The notes under the pieces: generated by a model | The model's input: only the letters and a program-made list of their open reading frames with translations | Told to the model about the DNA's origin: nothing | Databases searched by the model: none | Part shown: positions 1 through 9,935 of the stretch, piece after piece | Position numbering within the stretch: the first letter of the stretch is position 1 | Layout: each line of letters opens with the position of its first letter | Assembly (NCBI RefSeq): GCF_014652635.1 | Contig: NZ_BMZE01000001.1 | Location: forward strand, 816,051 to 880,050 | Source: Devosia pacifica | GTDB lineage: Bacteria > Pseudomonadota > Alphaproteobacteria > Rhizobiales > Devosiaceae | DNA length: 64,000 bases | Direction: 5' to 3' | Translations under genes and position numbers: made by a program

Positions 1-102
1 TAGCCACCGAAATTCAATTCGGACGCCAACGTGCGCTGGCGCGTCGACAATTTGCTCATATGCAGCTCCACCCGAGCCCTCGACACTGCCCGGCTCTTAG
101 CG

Positions 103-140
103 AAAAACGGCCCGGCGCGGAAGTCGCGACGGGCCGCCTT
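103..140 (-). terminator. Intrinsic terminator after ftsZ
   Basis: Reading the minus strand, a GC-rich stem (arms at 130-136 and 108-114, seven pairs, with a further short GC pairing inside the loop) is followed directly by five T residues at 107-103. It lies about 25 bases past the ftsZ stop, which is where the end of a dcw transcript is expected. The first 100 bases of the window beyond it hold no gene I can support. Confidence 0.75.
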
Positions 141-162
141 GATTACGGGTTCAACCTGTGGA

Positions 163-1842
163 TCAGCCGTGCTTGCGCAGGAAGGCCGGGATCTCGAGGT
201 GCTCTTTCTGGGTCTGCTGCGGCTGCTGGCGGCCCTGCGTATCGAGGTTGCCGCGGGCACCTTCGGCGGCCGGACGAGGCTGCGAAACCCTTGCAGGAGC
301 GGCCTCAATGGCATTTCGCGCATCGAAATCGTCAGCCTGGATCTGACGCGGCTCCTGGCGCTCAGCCTCTTCCTGCTGACGCAGATTTAGGCCGACATTC
401 GAAGCCAGACGCTTGAACAGTGCACGTGCATTGCGGGACTCGCCGTCAGCACGTTCGTGCCCATCCTGTGACTTGCGCGCAACAACCGGAAGCTCCTCAG
501 TGCGCGGCATGCGGCGCTGCCCCTCGGGGCGAGTCGCATGCGAGGGCACGTGTGCGGCTGGAATCGGTGCCTCTTCGCGCGCCGTCGGCTCGTCGAACGA
601 ATCATGGCGCGGCTCGTGGCGCGTTGCCACCGGTGTGTACGGCTCGACCGAGATGTCGTCATCTTCGGAAAGCTCGGCAACAGGTGCAGGCTGCAGGTCG
701 CGCTGGCTGATCGCCTCGGCCACTGCTGCCTCGAACTGCTCGTCGGCCTGCTCTTCCTGCGCGTCAGCAACGGGTTGCGGCGCAGCAATAGTCTGCTCGA
801 CAGCAGGCGCCGGGCGACGCACTGAAAGCGGAGAACGCGATGCGTGCGGCTTGCTTGGCTCCATGGCCTGCACCATGGCTGCGTCAGTACCGGTAGCAAC
901 GACCGAGACGCGAATAGTGCCATCGAGGCTGGAGTCGTAAGTGGCGCCGAGGATGATGTTGGCGTCGGAGTCGACTTCCTCGCGGATGCGGCTGGCAGCT
1001 TCATCGACTTCGTAAAGCGTCAGATCGGGTCCGCCGGTGATCGAGATCAGCAGACCGCGCGCACCCTGCATCGACACATCGTCGAGCAACGGATTTGCAA
1101 TTGCTGCCTCTGCGGCGTGGCGGGCACGATCTTCGCCCGAAGCCTCGCCGGTACCCATCATCGCCTTGCCCATGCCACGCATGACGGCGCGGACGTCGGC
1201 GAAATCGAGGTTGATCAGGCCTTCCTTGACCATCAGGTCGGTGATGCAGGCAACGCCGGAGAACAGCACCTGGTCGGCCATTGCGAAGGCGTCGGCAAAG
1301 GTTGTCTTCTCGTTGGCGACACGGAAAAGATTCTGGTTCGGAATAACGATCAGCGTATCGACATGCCGATGCAGCTCGTCGATGCCATCCTCGGCAAGGC
1401 GCGCGCGACGCGTACCTTCAAAGCTGAACGGCTTGGTTACGACACCTACAGTCAGGATGCCCTGCTCGCGCGCGGCCCGCGCCACAACCGGTGCCGCGCC
1501 GGTGCCGGTACCACCGCCCATGCCGGCGGTGATAAAGACCATGTGCGATCCCGAAAGGTGATCGTTGATCTCGTCAAAACTCTCTTCGGCAGCAGCACGA
1601 CCGACTTCCGGGTGCGAGCCGGCGCCCAGCCCCTCGGTAACACCGACACCGAGTTGAATGATGCGTTGCGCCTTCGACAGCGCGAGCGCTTGAGCATCGG
1701 TATTGGCAACGACGAAATCGACTCCGTCGAGGCCGGACTCGATCATGTTGTTGACCGCGTTCCCGCCTGCACCGCCGACGCCGAACACCGTGATGCGGGG
1801 TTTGAGTTCCTGGATATCGGGGATGGTGAGGTTGATGGTCAT
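163..1842 (-). CDS. ftsZ: Cell division protein FtsZ
   Basis: Tubulin-like GTPase that polymerises at mid-cell into the Z ring and recruits the divisome. The product is 559 residues. The N-terminal GTPase core carries [11 protein letters not shown] near residue 23 and the tubulin signature GGGTGTG at 109-115. A Gln/Glu/Arg-rich linker of about 200 residues follows, which is long as usual in alphaproteobacteria, and the protein ends with the conserved tail peptide [11 protein letters not shown] that binds FtsA and ZipA-type partners. I chose ATG 1842 because family members start MTINL; an in-frame ATG four codons upstream (1854) has no better ribosome site. It is the last gene of the dcw cluster but is separated from ftsA by a membrane-protein gene and terminator, so it probably has its own promoter in 1843-2000. 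Confidence 0.98.
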   Translation of the reverse strand: MTINLTIPDIQELKPRITVFGVGGAGGNAVNNMIESGLDGVDFVVANTDAQALALSKAQRIIQLGVGVTEGLGAGSHPEVGRAAAEESFDEINDHLSGSHMVFITAGMGGGTGTGAAPVVARAAREQGILTVGVVTKPFSFEGTRRARLAEDGIDELHRHVDTLIVIPNQNLFRVANEKTTFADAFAMADQVLFSGVACITDLMVKEGLINLDFADVRAVMRGMGKAMMGTGEASGEDRARHAAEAAIANPLLDDVSMQGARGLLISITGGPDLTLYEVDEAASRIREEVDSDANIILGATYDSSLDGTIRVSVVATGTDAAMVQAMEPSKPHASRSPLSVRRPAPAVEQTIAAPQPVADAQEEQADEQFEAAVAEAISQRDLQPAPVAELSEDDDISVEPYTPVATRHEPRHDSFDEPTAREEAPIPAAHVPSHATRPEGQRRMPRTEELPVVARKSQDGHERADGESRNARALFKRLASNVGLNLRQQEEAERQEPRQIQADDFDARNAIEAAPARVSQPRPAAEGARGNLDTQGRQQPQQTQKEHLEIPAFLRKHG

Positions 1843-1885
1843 TGAGGGCCCCATAGTGGCGTGATTGGCCTAGATTTACTCTCCA

Positions 1886-1931
1886 ATTCGTTAACCACAC
1901 CCTAACACTGCGGCAGATTGCGTTAACGAAT
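1886..1931. promoter_or_regulatory. Candidate CtrA site and inverted repeat upstream of ftsZ
   Basis: Positions 1891-1906 read TTAA, seven bases, CTAAC: the CtrA full-site pattern TTAA-N7-TTAAC with one mismatch. The same TTAA sits in a perfect 10-base inverted repeat, ATTCGTTAAC (1886-1895) and GTTAACGAAT (1922-1931), and another GGTTAACC lies at 1971-1978. The site is about 50 bases upstream of the ftsZ start. In Caulobacter CtrA represses ftsZ, so this is the expected place. That CtrA binds here is inference. Confidence 0.5.
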
Positions 1932-2001
1932 GAGCAAATCTGTGCCTCTGTGACCCCTTCGGAAAGGCTTGGTTAACCATCCTCGCGCGGCTTATGCGGA
2001 C

Positions 2002-2038
2002 AAAAAGATGCCCGCTGTGCCGAAGCACAACGGGCATC
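2002..2038 (-). terminator. Intrinsic terminator with UUCG loop
   Basis: On the minus strand an 8-pair stem (2031-2038 with 2007-2014), one mismatch and a 5-pair inner stem close a C(TTCG)G tetraloop at 2021-2024. The hairpin is followed by TTTTT at 2006-2002. It lies 27 bases past the stop of the upstream membrane-protein gene and separates that gene from ftsZ. Confidence 0.85.
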
Positions 2039-2064
2039 AATCAATGGCGGTTGAATACAAAAGC

Positions 2065-3108
2065 TTAGAAGCGCGTCCGCGATGCAACCGGAGCTTCGGT
2101 ACCGGCAATGCCCGCCAACGTGGCAATCACCGCGCCGATGAACAGAGCGAGGAATGCCCAGCCTGCAGCCTCGGAGACAGCCTCGGTTGCCCGGTCCGCC
2201 TGTTCGACGGCCTGCTCCTGCAATACCGCGATACGGGACTGGGCACGCGTCACAGCCTGCTCGACATCGTTCAACTGCGCGCTGGCGGTTGCAGCGAGAT
2301 CTTCATAGACCCCGATGACACGATCCGCGGCCTGTTCGACTTCGCTTTCGCTCAACGTGGTGTTGTCAGCAATTGCAGCGACGACGTCCTCGCGATTGAT
2401 CTCGCTCTCGAGCGTTTCAACACGAGACTGAAGGCTGCTGATGAGTTCGTCGAGAACTGTCTGGAAATCCGTCGGCTGGGTAACCAGCTGTTCCGCAGCC
2501 TGGGCGATATCCGTGCGCGCACCAGCAATCTGCTCCTGGATCAGGTCCGGCTCGAGCTCGCTAAGCTCGACCTGCGAAAGCGCACGACGCAGCGTTGCAG
2601 TGGCCTCCTGCTGGTCGATATCGTCGAGCACCTGTTCGTCCAGCGTGTTTATGAGATTGTCGACCTGCGGGGTTATTGCACTGGCAACGCTCGATACTGC
2701 ACTTCCCGTCGCGCTCGCTGCGGATCCCGTCACGTTCGCGATGCTGCCAACCACATTGCCGGTAGCGCCAATGATGCCACCGACTGCGCTGAAGGAAATG
2801 ATCGCTGCAACGATAAGGGCGACTGCCCATGTGAGAAAGCCATGCACCCAGCCGGCGACGCCTGAGAGGTAGCCTGCGATATAGCCGCCGGCGGCCAGGC
2901 TGATGATCAAGGCGGCGGCAGAGGCCCAGCCGAAGGTTGTACCCACGCCAGCCAGCGGATCGTTGGAATCGACGTCCACCACACCGAGGCCCAGCCAGCT
3001 TACGGCGAGGGACAGTGCGAACGTTATGGCCAGAACGGTTACCGCACCGGCGATAACGCTGCCCCAGGATATTATTTTAAGTCGGCTGTCGGTCTCGACG
3101 TATGTCAT
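2065..3108 (-). CDS. Membrane protein of unknown function inserted between ftsA and ftsZ
   Basis: The product is 347 residues. Three hydrophobic segments fill roughly the first 130 residues and are rich in Gly and Ala. A long, polar, acidic helical section of about 150 residues follows (LEPDLIQEQI, ESEINREDVV, QSRIAVLQEQ), with coiled-coil character, and the protein ends with one more membrane segment and a short basic tail. ATG 3108 (MTYVETDSRLK) is preferred over an upstream in-frame start that would add 17 unlikely residues. I recognise no catalytic motif. It resembles the uncharacterised PhnA-like or YrzE-like membrane proteins annotated in alphaproteobacteria, but I cannot name the family with confidence. 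It has its own terminator and sits in an unusual place within the dcw cluster. Confidence 0.8.
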   Translation of the reverse strand: MTYVETDSRLKIISWGSVIAGAVTVLAITFALSLAVSWLGLGVVDVDSNDPLAGVGTTFGWASAAALIISLAAGGYIAGYLSGVAGWVHGFLTWAVALIVAAIISFSAVGGIIGATGNVVGSIANVTGSAASATGSAVSSVASAITPQVDNLINTLDEQVLDDIDQQEATATLRRALSQVELSELEPDLIQEQIAGARTDIAQAAEQLVTQPTDFQTVLDELISSLQSRVETLESEINREDVVAAIADNTTLSESEVEQAADRVIGVYEDLAATASAQLNDVEQAVTRAQSRIAVLQEQAVEQADRATEAVSEAAGWAFLALFIGAVIATLAGIAGTEAPVASRTRF

Positions 3109-3328
3109 GGGCAGGGTCCACCTGTTAGCTTGAAAAAGGCGCGTGCATTCCGCCCCCACTCAAGCCGCTCTGCCGACAAACGTTCCACGATTTCGCCACT
3201 ATCTCGACAAGCGCATGAGCACGCTAGCGGCTATAACCTCAAGCAACCTTCAAGCGCAGAACAAGACACGAGAAACCACCGGCTCTGTAAAGGCCGACCT
3301 GAACTCGTGCAGGCCTGGGCCCTCGCAC

Positions 3329-4642
3329 TTAAAAGCTGTGCCGCAGCCAGTTGCCGACGCGCGCGAAATATCCGTCCGTACCGGTAAGACGGCGTGCCGG
3401 GCTTGGATCTGTATATTCGTTTGCGCACACCTGCGGATAAATCAGCATTCCCGCGACACCCGCAAAGGCGGCACCTTTGGCGATATCCGGCAGGCCCGAT
3501 ATGCCGAGTGGCCGGCCATTGCGCACGTTTCGTGCGAGGACGCGCCGCGCCACCTCAGGCAATCCCGTCATCTCGCTGGCGCCTCCGGTCATTACGAACC
3601 GGCGTCCGCACACATCCATCATCCCGGTTGCCTGCATCCGGTCGCGTATGGCTGTCAGGATTTCCTCGATGCGCGGCCGCATGAACCGCGTCAGCACCGC
3701 CCGTGGAATCTGCGCTGGGGCCTCATCGTGCCGCGCGCCGACCGGCTGGATCGAGATCATCTCACGTTCGTCGCTCTGGCCGGGCAGCACCGATCCGTGC
3801 AGGGTCTTCAGCCGCTCGGCATCCGCAATGCTGACAGATAGCTGCCGCGCAATATCCATCGTCAAATGGTGGCCACCAATCGCTATGGCGTCCGCAAACA
3901 CCAGATGACCTTCGTTGAAAACCGAGACTGTCGTTGTTGCACCGCCAAAGTCGATGCAAGCCACACCGAGCTGCGCCTCGTCGTCTACCAGCGTCGACAG
4001 TCCCGAAGCATAGGGCGTTGCGATGATCGCCTCGATCTGCAGATGACAGCGATGCAGCACCAGCTCCAGATTGCGCATCGCCAGGGTTTCAGCGCTGATC
4101 ACCGAGACATCGATGCCGAGCTTTTCGCCAACCATGCCGCGTGGATCGGCGATACCGCGCTGCCCGTCGAGCGAATAGCCGATCGGCAGCGCGTGAACGA
4201 TCGAGCGCTCATTACGAACCGAGCGCGCATTGACCGCCCGCAGCACACGCTGGATGTCCGCTTTTTCGACTTCCTGGCCACCCAATGAAACGGCGGCCGA
4301 GAACGTCTCGGAACCTAGCCGTCCAGCACTGATATTGACGATGACGGATTCGACCGTAAGCCCTGCGGCACGTTCCGCCATGCCGACCACCGACCGAATT
4401 GCATTTTCGGCCTTGTCGCTGTCTGAGATCACGCCGGACTTCACACCGGCCGATGGACCATACCCGAAGCCGATCACCTCAGCCTGGTGCGTGCGACCGC
4501 GCAGCGCCTTGCCCTCAGGGCGGGGAACCAGGCGCGCGATAACGCAGCAGATCTTTGTCGAACCGATATCGAGTACGGCGACAAGTGTGGTGCGTCCGGG
4601 TTGCACGGGCCGCAGGCGCGCAGTCATGGAATCGGTGATCAT
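3329..4642 (-). CDS. ftsA: Cell division protein FtsA
   Basis: Actin-like ATPase that tethers FtsZ filaments to the membrane and activates septal synthesis. The 437-residue product has the family's ATPase motifs: LVAVLDIGSTKICCVIA near residue 20, the central CIDFGGATTTVSVF phosphate-binding segment, and FVMTGGASEMTGL near the C-terminal third. The C-terminus (VGNWLRHSF) is a short amphipathic stretch that fits the membrane-targeting helix. Its ATG overlaps the ftsQ stop (ATGA at 4639-4642), indicating translational coupling. The gene-free 220 bases downstream, up to the membrane-protein start, contain no structure I can support. Confidence 0.97.
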   Translation of the reverse strand: MITDSMTARLRPVQPGRTTLVAVLDIGSTKICCVIARLVPRPEGKALRGRTHQAEVIGFGYGPSAGVKSGVISDSDKAENAIRSVVGMAERAAGLTVESVIVNISAGRLGSETFSAAVSLGGQEVEKADIQRVLRAVNARSVRNERSIVHALPIGYSLDGQRGIADPRGMVGEKLGIDVSVISAETLAMRNLELVLHRCHLQIEAIIATPYASGLSTLVDDEAQLGVACIDFGGATTTVSVFNEGHLVFADAIAIGGHHLTMDIARQLSVSIADAERLKTLHGSVLPGQSDEREMISIQPVGARHDEAPAQIPRAVLTRFMRPRIEEILTAIRDRMQATGMMDVCGRRFVMTGGASEMTGLPEVARRVLARNVRNGRPLGISGLPDIAKGAAFAGVAGMLIYPQVCANEYTDPSPARRLTGTDGYFARVGNWLRHSF

Positions 4643-5517
4643 TCTTCGTCTTCTTCTTCGTGCTTGGCCGGCCGCAAGGCCACAAGGTGCGGCACCCTGA
4701 GATCGATGATTGTCACATCGCGGTCGATCAGCTGATAGTCCCTCTGATAGCCTTCGAGCCGATCGAGCGCCTGGGCCACGCCGAGTTCGGGTAACTGCAC
4801 GCGCAGGCCCGTCTCATAGAGCAGATCCCACCGCCGGTCGGCGATCCGCGACAATGCCACGACGTCTTCGGTAAGGTCAGGATAACGCTGAAGCGCGCGG
4901 ATCATCACAATGGCATCGTCGGCGGCGCCGTCACCGATAACCAGCGGAAGTTCGCCATAGGCGCCCTTATCAACGCCGATCTGGTTGCCCTTGCCATCGA
5001 CAACGAAGGTAACGCCATCGACGCGCCAGCGCGCGACCGGCAACTTCTCCACAAGCTCGACCTCGAGCCCGTTTGGATAGTCCTTGCGGATGGTGACGCC
5101 ATCGACTGCCGGTAGTTCGGCAATACGTTCACGGGCTCCCGCGACATCGTAGCTGAGCATCGATATGCCCGGCCCGACCGCCAGCGCGGACAGCACATCC
5201 GTTTCCTGCGTCAGTGTCTGGCCGGATATCTGGATCCGCTCGATACCGAACCCGGCCCGAGCCAATTCTGTATGTGCGAGTTCACCAACGCTGCCCGCAG
5301 CAAGGCCGATATCGTGGCGAAACTGGTAAGCCGAGGCAATGAGCACGAGAGCAACAGCCACAAGCAGTGCTCGCACGATGTGATGGCGGTGCAGGATCCA
5401 GGCCCGGGTGGCGCGGATGCGAACGCGTTCTCCCGGGCGCCGTGCAAGGACCGGAAGCAATCTGGGATCGACCGGATGGGCGTCAGCCAGAAAGGCCTTT
5501 GTCCCTACCTGTTGCAA
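4639..5517 (-). CDS. ftsQ: Cell division protein FtsQ
   Basis: Bitopic divisome scaffold that links FtsB/FtsL with the early ring. The 292-residue product has a basic cytoplasmic N-terminus, one membrane segment (about 49-63, [15 protein letters not shown]), then a periplasmic POTRA domain starting at [11 protein letters not shown] and containing the typical VREVPWV-like segment [28 protein letters not shown], followed by the beta domain. The C-terminus is acidic (KHEEEDEE). The start overlaps the end of ddl by 13 bases and the stop overlaps ftsA. Confidence 0.95.
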   Translation of the reverse strand: MQQVGTKAFLADAHPVDPRLLPVLARRPGERVRIRATRAWILHRHHIVRALLVAVALVLIASAYQFRHDIGLAAGSVGELAHTELARAGFGIERIQISGQTLTQETDVLSALAVGPGISMLSYDVAGARERIAELPAVDGVTIRKDYPNGLEVELVEKLPVARWRVDGVTFVVDGKGNQIGVDKGAYGELPLVIGDGAADDAIVMIRALQRYPDLTEDVVALSRIADRRWDLLYETGLRVQLPELGVAQALDRLEGYQRDYQLIDRDVTIIDLRVPHLVALRPAKHEEEDEE

Positions 5518-6431
5518 CTCGCGTCCTCCACCATCCAGGCGACAAGCTCTTCGAACGAATGCCCGGCGGCAAGCGCTTGCTCTGGAACGAGGGAGGTCTC
5601 GGTCATGCCCGGCTGGGTATTCAGCTCAAGACAGACCAGTTCACCATCTTCGCCTGCCTGCTCGTTGTAGCGGAAGTCGCTCCGCGTTACGCCTCGGCAG
5701 CCCAGTGCAGCGTGGGCTTTCAGGCTCATTTTCTGCACTTTGTCGTAAATTTTCGATGAAACTTGCGCCGGAATGATGTGATGTGATCCACCTTTGGCAT
5801 ACTTCGCTTCATAGTTATAAAAGCCAAGATCGGTGACGATCTCCGTCACGCCCAGCGCCACATCGCCCATTACTGAGCAGGTCAGTTCGCGGCCGGCTAT
5901 GAACCGCTCGACCATCACCTCTTCGCCGCTCTTCCAGTCTTCACGCAGCAATTCCTGTGGCGGGTGGCTTTGGTCGCCCTTGACGATAAATACGCCGAGG
6001 CTTGAGCCATCGGCGATTGGCTTGATGACATAGGGCGGCGCCATCACATGAGAATGCGCCGCCTCGGCGCGCGAGACGATCAGATGGTCGGTGACCGGGA
6101 TGCCGGCCGCCTTGAACATGATCTTTGCCTGATGCTTATCCATCGCCAGCGCCGAGGCCAGAACGCCTGAGTGCGTATAAGGGATCTGCAACAGTTCCAG
6201 CAGGCCCTGGATCATGCCGCTTTCACCAAACGCACCATGGAGAGCGTTAAAGGCCACGTCCGGGCCGAGTGCCATTAACCTTTGTGCGATGTCGCGATCG
6301 ACATCGAGCTCAGTCACCCGATATCCCGCCCGGCGCAGAGCCTCGGCGCAGCCGCGCCCGGAACTCAGCGAAACCTCACGCTCATTGGACCAGCCGCCCA
6401 TCAGGACGGCAACATGCTTTTCTGTCATCAC
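5505..6431 (-). CDS. ddl: D-alanine--D-alanine ligase
   Basis: ATP-grasp enzyme that joins two D-alanines for the peptidoglycan stem peptide. The 308-residue length is typical of DdlB. Visible motifs include [19 protein letters not shown] at the N-terminus, the HGAFGESG loop (ddl HG.xGEDG), [15 protein letters not shown] in the grasp domain, and [20 protein letters not shown], the Mg-binding ELNTxPGMT signature, at the C-terminus. Two adjacent starts are possible: GTG 6431, which gives a GTGA overlap with murB, or ATG 6428. It belongs to the coupled run murB-ddl-ftsQ. Confidence 0.97.
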   Translation of the reverse strand: MMTEKHVAVLMGGWSNEREVSLSSGRGCAEALRRAGYRVTELDVDRDIAQRLMALGPDVAFNALHGAFGESGMIQGLLELLQIPYTHSGVLASALAMDKHQAKIMFKAAGIPVTDHLIVSRAEAAHSHVMAPPYVIKPIADGSSLGVFIVKGDQSHPPQELLREDWKSGEEVMVERFIAGRELTCSVMGDVALGVTEIVTDLGFYNYEAKYAKGGSHHIIPAQVSSKIYDKVQKMSLKAHAALGCRGVTRSDFRYNEQAGEDGELVCLELNTQPGMTETSLVPEQALAAGHSFEELVAWMVEDASCNR

Positions 6432-7405
6432 ACCGGCCCAACGAAAACATCGCCATCAAGGAATTCACGCACTTCTTTGCCTGCCGCGAAATGGCCCATG
6501 CGGCGGATCTCCCATTGCAGGTCGATACCGTGCGTTGCCCGAACGCGGTTGCGCACCGTTTCACCCAGCGTTTCGATGTCGTGAGCTGTCGCCGCGCCAA
6601 GATTGAGCAAGAAGTTTGCATGAAGCTCGCTCATTTGCGCGTCGCCCACCTGAAGGCCCCGACAACCCGCCGCGTCAATCAGCTTCCAGCTCGAGTGGCC
6701 TTCGGGATTCTTGAATGTCGAACCTCCGGTCTTGGCTCTAGTGGGCTGACTAGACTCACGTTTCTCTGTGATCTCACGCATCCGCGCCCGGATTTCATCT
6801 TTGTCGCCAGCCACGCCCTGGTAGAGCGCTGATGTAAAGACCACGCCGCGCGGACCGTTGGACTTGCGATAGCGGTAGTCCATATCGGCATTGGTCAGCG
6901 TGATGATGTCTCCCTGGCGGGTGACGCCGCGCAGTTCGACCACGCGCTCGCGGGTCTCGGTGCCATAGCACCCGGCGTTCATGTACAGCGCGCCGCCAAT
7001 GCCCCCGGGTATGCCGCGATAAAACGTCAGTCCATCAATGCCGGCCTCTGCCGCTGCCGTCGCGACCTTCACGTCCGGCAGTGCGGTGCCGACACGCAGC
7101 CGGTGCCCGTCCAGGACTTCAATAGAGCCGAAAGCCTTGCCGGCGAGGCGGATGACGACGCCGTCGAGACCGCCATCGCGGATCAGCAGATTTGACCCCA
7201 GCCCGATGGTCGTGACGCGAATGTCTTCGGGCAGGTTCTTGAGAAAATACGCCAGGTCCTCTTCATCAGCGGGCATGAAGAAAAGCTGCGCCGGACCACC
7301 GACGCGAAACCAGGTTACTTCCGAAAGCAGCTGGTTGGGCACAAGCCGACCGCGCACCTCCGAAACCCAATCGCCGAGGCGCGGGATCAGATCATCAAAG
7401 CTCAT
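6428..7405 (-). CDS. murB: UDP-N-acetylenolpyruvoylglucosamine reductase MurB
   Basis: FAD enzyme that reduces UDP-GlcNAc-enolpyruvate to UDP-MurNAc with NADPH. The 325-residue product shows [10 protein letters not shown] and [20 protein letters not shown] in the FAD domain, the [20 protein letters not shown] segment, and [21 protein letters not shown] with the catalytic serine region of type-II MurB proteins, followed by HANFLLN. The start codon overlaps the murC stop in an ATGA. Confidence 0.97.
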   Translation of the reverse strand: MSFDDLIPRLGDWVSEVRGRLVPNQLLSEVTWFRVGGPAQLFFMPADEEDLAYFLKNLPEDIRVTTIGLGSNLLIRDGGLDGVVIRLAGKAFGSIEVLDGHRLRVGTALPDVKVATAAAEAGIDGLTFYRGIPGGIGGALYMNAGCYGTETRERVVELRGVTRQGDIITLTNADMDYRYRKSNGPRGVVFTSALYQGVAGDKDEIRARMREITEKRESSQPTRAKTGGSTFKNPEGHSSWKLIDAAGCRGLQVGDAQMSELHANFLLNLGAATAHDIETLGETVRNRVRATHGIDLQWEIRRMGHFAAGKEVREFLDGDVFVGPV

Positions 7406-8820
7406 GCCGTTGCCCTCGCCTTTTGCGCGGCGAGTTCATCCGGCAGCGCGCCTGCCCATTGCGTGATGTTGCCAGCACCAAGGCAGACCACATAGTCCCC
7501 GTCGGCGGCGCGCTCAGACAGAAGCGGCGCAAGGTCTTCAGGACCATTGATGGCCATAACGTTACGGTGTCCCCGCGCGCGAATGCGCGCTACCAGTTCT
7601 TCGGCGGTCACACCTTCGATTGGCTGTTCACCGGCGGCGTATACCGGCGCCACGATAACTGTGTCGGCATCGTTGAAGCATGCTGAGAAATCATCGAACA
7701 GGTCACGCAAGCGCGTATACCGGTGCGGTTGCACTACGGCGATGACGTCACGGCGCGCCGACTGACGGGCCGCCCGCAGCACCGAGGTGATTTCGACCGG
7801 ATGGTGCCCATAGTCATCGATGATGGTCACCCCATCGACCACACCGGTGGTCGTGAAACGGCGGCTGACGCCCGAGAAGGCCTTGAGCCCTTTGCGGATA
7901 GCGTCGGCCGAGACGTTCAACTGATCCGCCACGGCGATCGCGGCCGTCGCGTTGAGCGCGTTGTGTTCGCCCGGCATCGGCAGCTCGAGCCCTTCGATCC
8001 GCAAATGCGTCATGCGTATGCGGTCACGGATCTCAACCGCAAAATGCGACACGCCATCGACGTTCTCGAGATCGACGAGACGCACATCGGCCTGGGGGTT
8101 CCGGCCATAAGTGATCACCCGACGATCGCGGATTTCACCCACCAGCGCTTGAACTTCCGGATGATCGAGGCACATCACCGCAAAGCCGTAGAAAGGCACG
8201 TTCTCGACGAACGTATGAAATGCGCGCTTCACACCCTCGAAGTCGTGGTAGTGATCGAGATGTTCGGGGTCGATATTGGTGACGACCGCTACGTCCGCCG
8301 GAAGCTTGACGAACGTGCCATCGCTCTCGTCGGCCTCGACCACCATCCACTCGCCGGCGCCGAGCCGCGCATTGGTGCCGTAGGCGTTGATGATGCCGCC
8401 ATTGATCACTGTCGGATCAAGCTTGGCGGAATCCAGAAGTGTCGCGACCAGAGTGGTCGTTGTCGTCTTGCCATGCGTACCGCCAATGGCGATCGCATTC
8501 TTGAAGCGCATGATTTCCGCGAGCATTTCGGCGCGCCGCACGATCGGAAGCCCGCGTGCCCGCGCCGCCACCAGCTCAGGATTATCCTTGCGGATCGCCG
8601 AGGAGATCACGACAACCGTCGCCTCACCGAGGTTTTCCGGGCTCTGCCCGATCTTTACCGAGATTCCCATGTCCCGCAGCCTTTGCACATTGGCGTTGGC
8701 TGCGGCATCCGAGCCTTGAACCTTGTACCCCTGGTTGTGCAGGATTTCGGCAATTCCACTCATGCCGATGCCGCCGATGCCAACAAAGTGCACCGGCCCG
8801 ATATCGCGCGGCATTTTCAT
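7402..8820 (-). CDS. murC: UDP-N-acetylmuramate--L-alanine ligase MurC
   Basis: Adds L-alanine to UDP-MurNAc, the first Mur ligase step. The 472-residue product has the N-terminal UDP-binding Rossmann motif [17 protein letters not shown], the ATP loop [15 protein letters not shown] near residue 110, the central EADESDGTF and [10 protein letters not shown] motifs, and [10 protein letters not shown], which is diagnostic for MurC. ATGA overlaps link it to murG upstream and murB downstream. Confidence 0.98.
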   Translation of the reverse strand: MKMPRDIGPVHFVGIGGIGMSGIAEILHNQGYKVQGSDAAANANVQRLRDMGISVKIGQSPENLGEATVVVISSAIRKDNPELVAARARGLPIVRRAEMLAEIMRFKNAIAIGGTHGKTTTTTLVATLLDSAKLDPTVINGGIINAYGTNARLGAGEWMVVEADESDGTFVKLPADVAVVTNIDPEHLDHYHDFEGVKRAFHTFVENVPFYGFAVMCLDHPEVQALVGEIRDRRVITYGRNPQADVRLVDLENVDGVSHFAVEIRDRIRMTHLRIEGLELPMPGEHNALNATAAIAVADQLNVSADAIRKGLKAFSGVSRRFTTTGVVDGVTIIDDYGHHPVEITSVLRAARQSARRDVIAVVQPHRYTRLRDLFDDFSACFNDADTVIVAPVYAAGEQPIEGVTAEELVARIRARGHRNVMAINGPEDLAPLLSERAADGDYVVCLGAGNITQWAGALPDELAAQKARATA

Positions 8821-9935
8821 GCGTGAGGTGTCCTTCCTTCGCTCGTCTCGCCCGCAGCCATGCGCTCCGCAAGATCGGCAAGTTTCTCGACCGCCCGAGG
8901 CTGGCCCAGCGTCCGGGCCGCTTCCGCCGCCTGGCGCAGCGATTCGGGCTCCGATAACAGTGTAGTGAGGCGGGTGCCAAGCGATTGCGGTGAAAGCGTG
9001 GCCTGCTCCGCAATCCAGCCGCCCCCTGCCCGCTCGACTACCAATGCGTTGTTCTTCTGGTCGGCATCGAGTGCCCCGGGCAACGGCACCAGGATCGAGG
9101 GACGCCCGAGCACCGTCAGCTCCGCGATCGTTGAAGCTCCGGCCCGGCCAATCACGAGATGTGCTGCGGCCATCCGTTCCGGCAGATCGTCAAAGAATGC
9201 CTTGAGATCGACGCTGACCCGAGCCTGCCGATAGGCCTCTGCCACGCGATCGAGATCTTCGGCGCGGCACTGTTGGGTCACCCGAAGACGCCGCCGCAAA
9301 TCCTCAGGCAAAGCCGCGATCGCCGGAGGCACGAGATCCGAAAATACGCGCGCGCCCTGACTGCCACCAAACACGAGGATATTGACGGCTGTGTCAGGTC
9401 CCAGCGCCGGATACGGTGTCGTCGCCAGCGCCCTGACGCGGTCGCGTACGGGGTTGCCCGTTAGCACGCGCTCGAGGCCAGCGTCATCAGCATAGCGAAC
9501 GTCGTCAAAGCTGGTAGCCATCACTTTGACGAAGCGCATCAATGCCCGGTTCGCCCGACCGACGACGGCATTCTGCTCATGCAGCACACCAGGGATCCCC
9601 AGCAGTCGTGCTGCGACCATCGGCGGGAAAGTTGGGTACCCACCGAAGCCGACGACAGCGTCAGGCGAAATCCGCCGCAATTTGTTCGTCGCCACGCCTA
9701 TGCCGCCGACAATGCGTGCGCCTGCGCCAATGAACTTTAGCGGGTTGCGTATCGAGGGCGTTGCCGCGGGCACGATGTGCGTTTGGCGCGCCGGAAAATC
9801 GCCGCCATAGCTGGCGACGCGATGATCCGTCATCAGATCGATCGTGTGGCCACGCCGCTGCAGTTCCTGGGCAAGTGCCATTGCAGGAAACAGGTGTCCA
9901 CCCGACCCGCCGGCCATGAGAACGAAGGTCTTCAT
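8817..9935 (-). CDS. murG: UDP-GlcNAc:lipid I N-acetylglucosaminyltransferase MurG
   Basis: GT28 enzyme at the cytoplasmic membrane face that converts lipid I to lipid II. The 372-residue product starts [18 protein letters not shown], the Gly-rich donor loop of MurG. It continues with [14 protein letters not shown] and [12 protein letters not shown], and has [14 protein letters not shown] and [23 protein letters not shown] in the C-terminal domain. The open frame extends much further upstream through ftsW, but ATG 9935 is the family start and overlaps the ftsW stop (ATGA). Confidence 0.97.
   Translation of the reverse strand: MKTFVLMAGGSGGHLFPAMALAQELQRRGHTIDLMTDHRVASYGGDFPARQTHIVPAATPSIRNPLKFIGAGARIVGGIGVATNKLRRISPDAVVGFGGYPTFPPMVAARLLGIPGVLHEQNAVVGRANRALMRFVKVMATSFDDVRYADDAGLERVLTGNPVRDRVRALATTPYPALGPDTAVNILVFGGSQGARVFSDLVPPAIAALPEDLRRRLRVTQQCRAEDLDRVAEAYRQARVSVDLKAFFDDLPERMAAAHLVIGRAGASTIAELTVLGRPSILVPLPGALDADQKNNALVVERAGGGWIAEQATLSPQSLGTRLTTLLSEPESLRQAAEAARTLGQPRAVEKLADLAERMAAGETSEGRTPHA

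Noticed and set aside
844..1845. Long plus-strand frame opposite ftsZ (333 codons)
   Set aside because: It is the antisense shadow of the highly conserved ftsZ; its translation has no family features.
7723..8826. Plus-strand frame of 367 codons opposite murC
   Set aside because: Antisense shadow of murC in GC-rich DNA; the composition is His/Arg-rich and no motif is seen.
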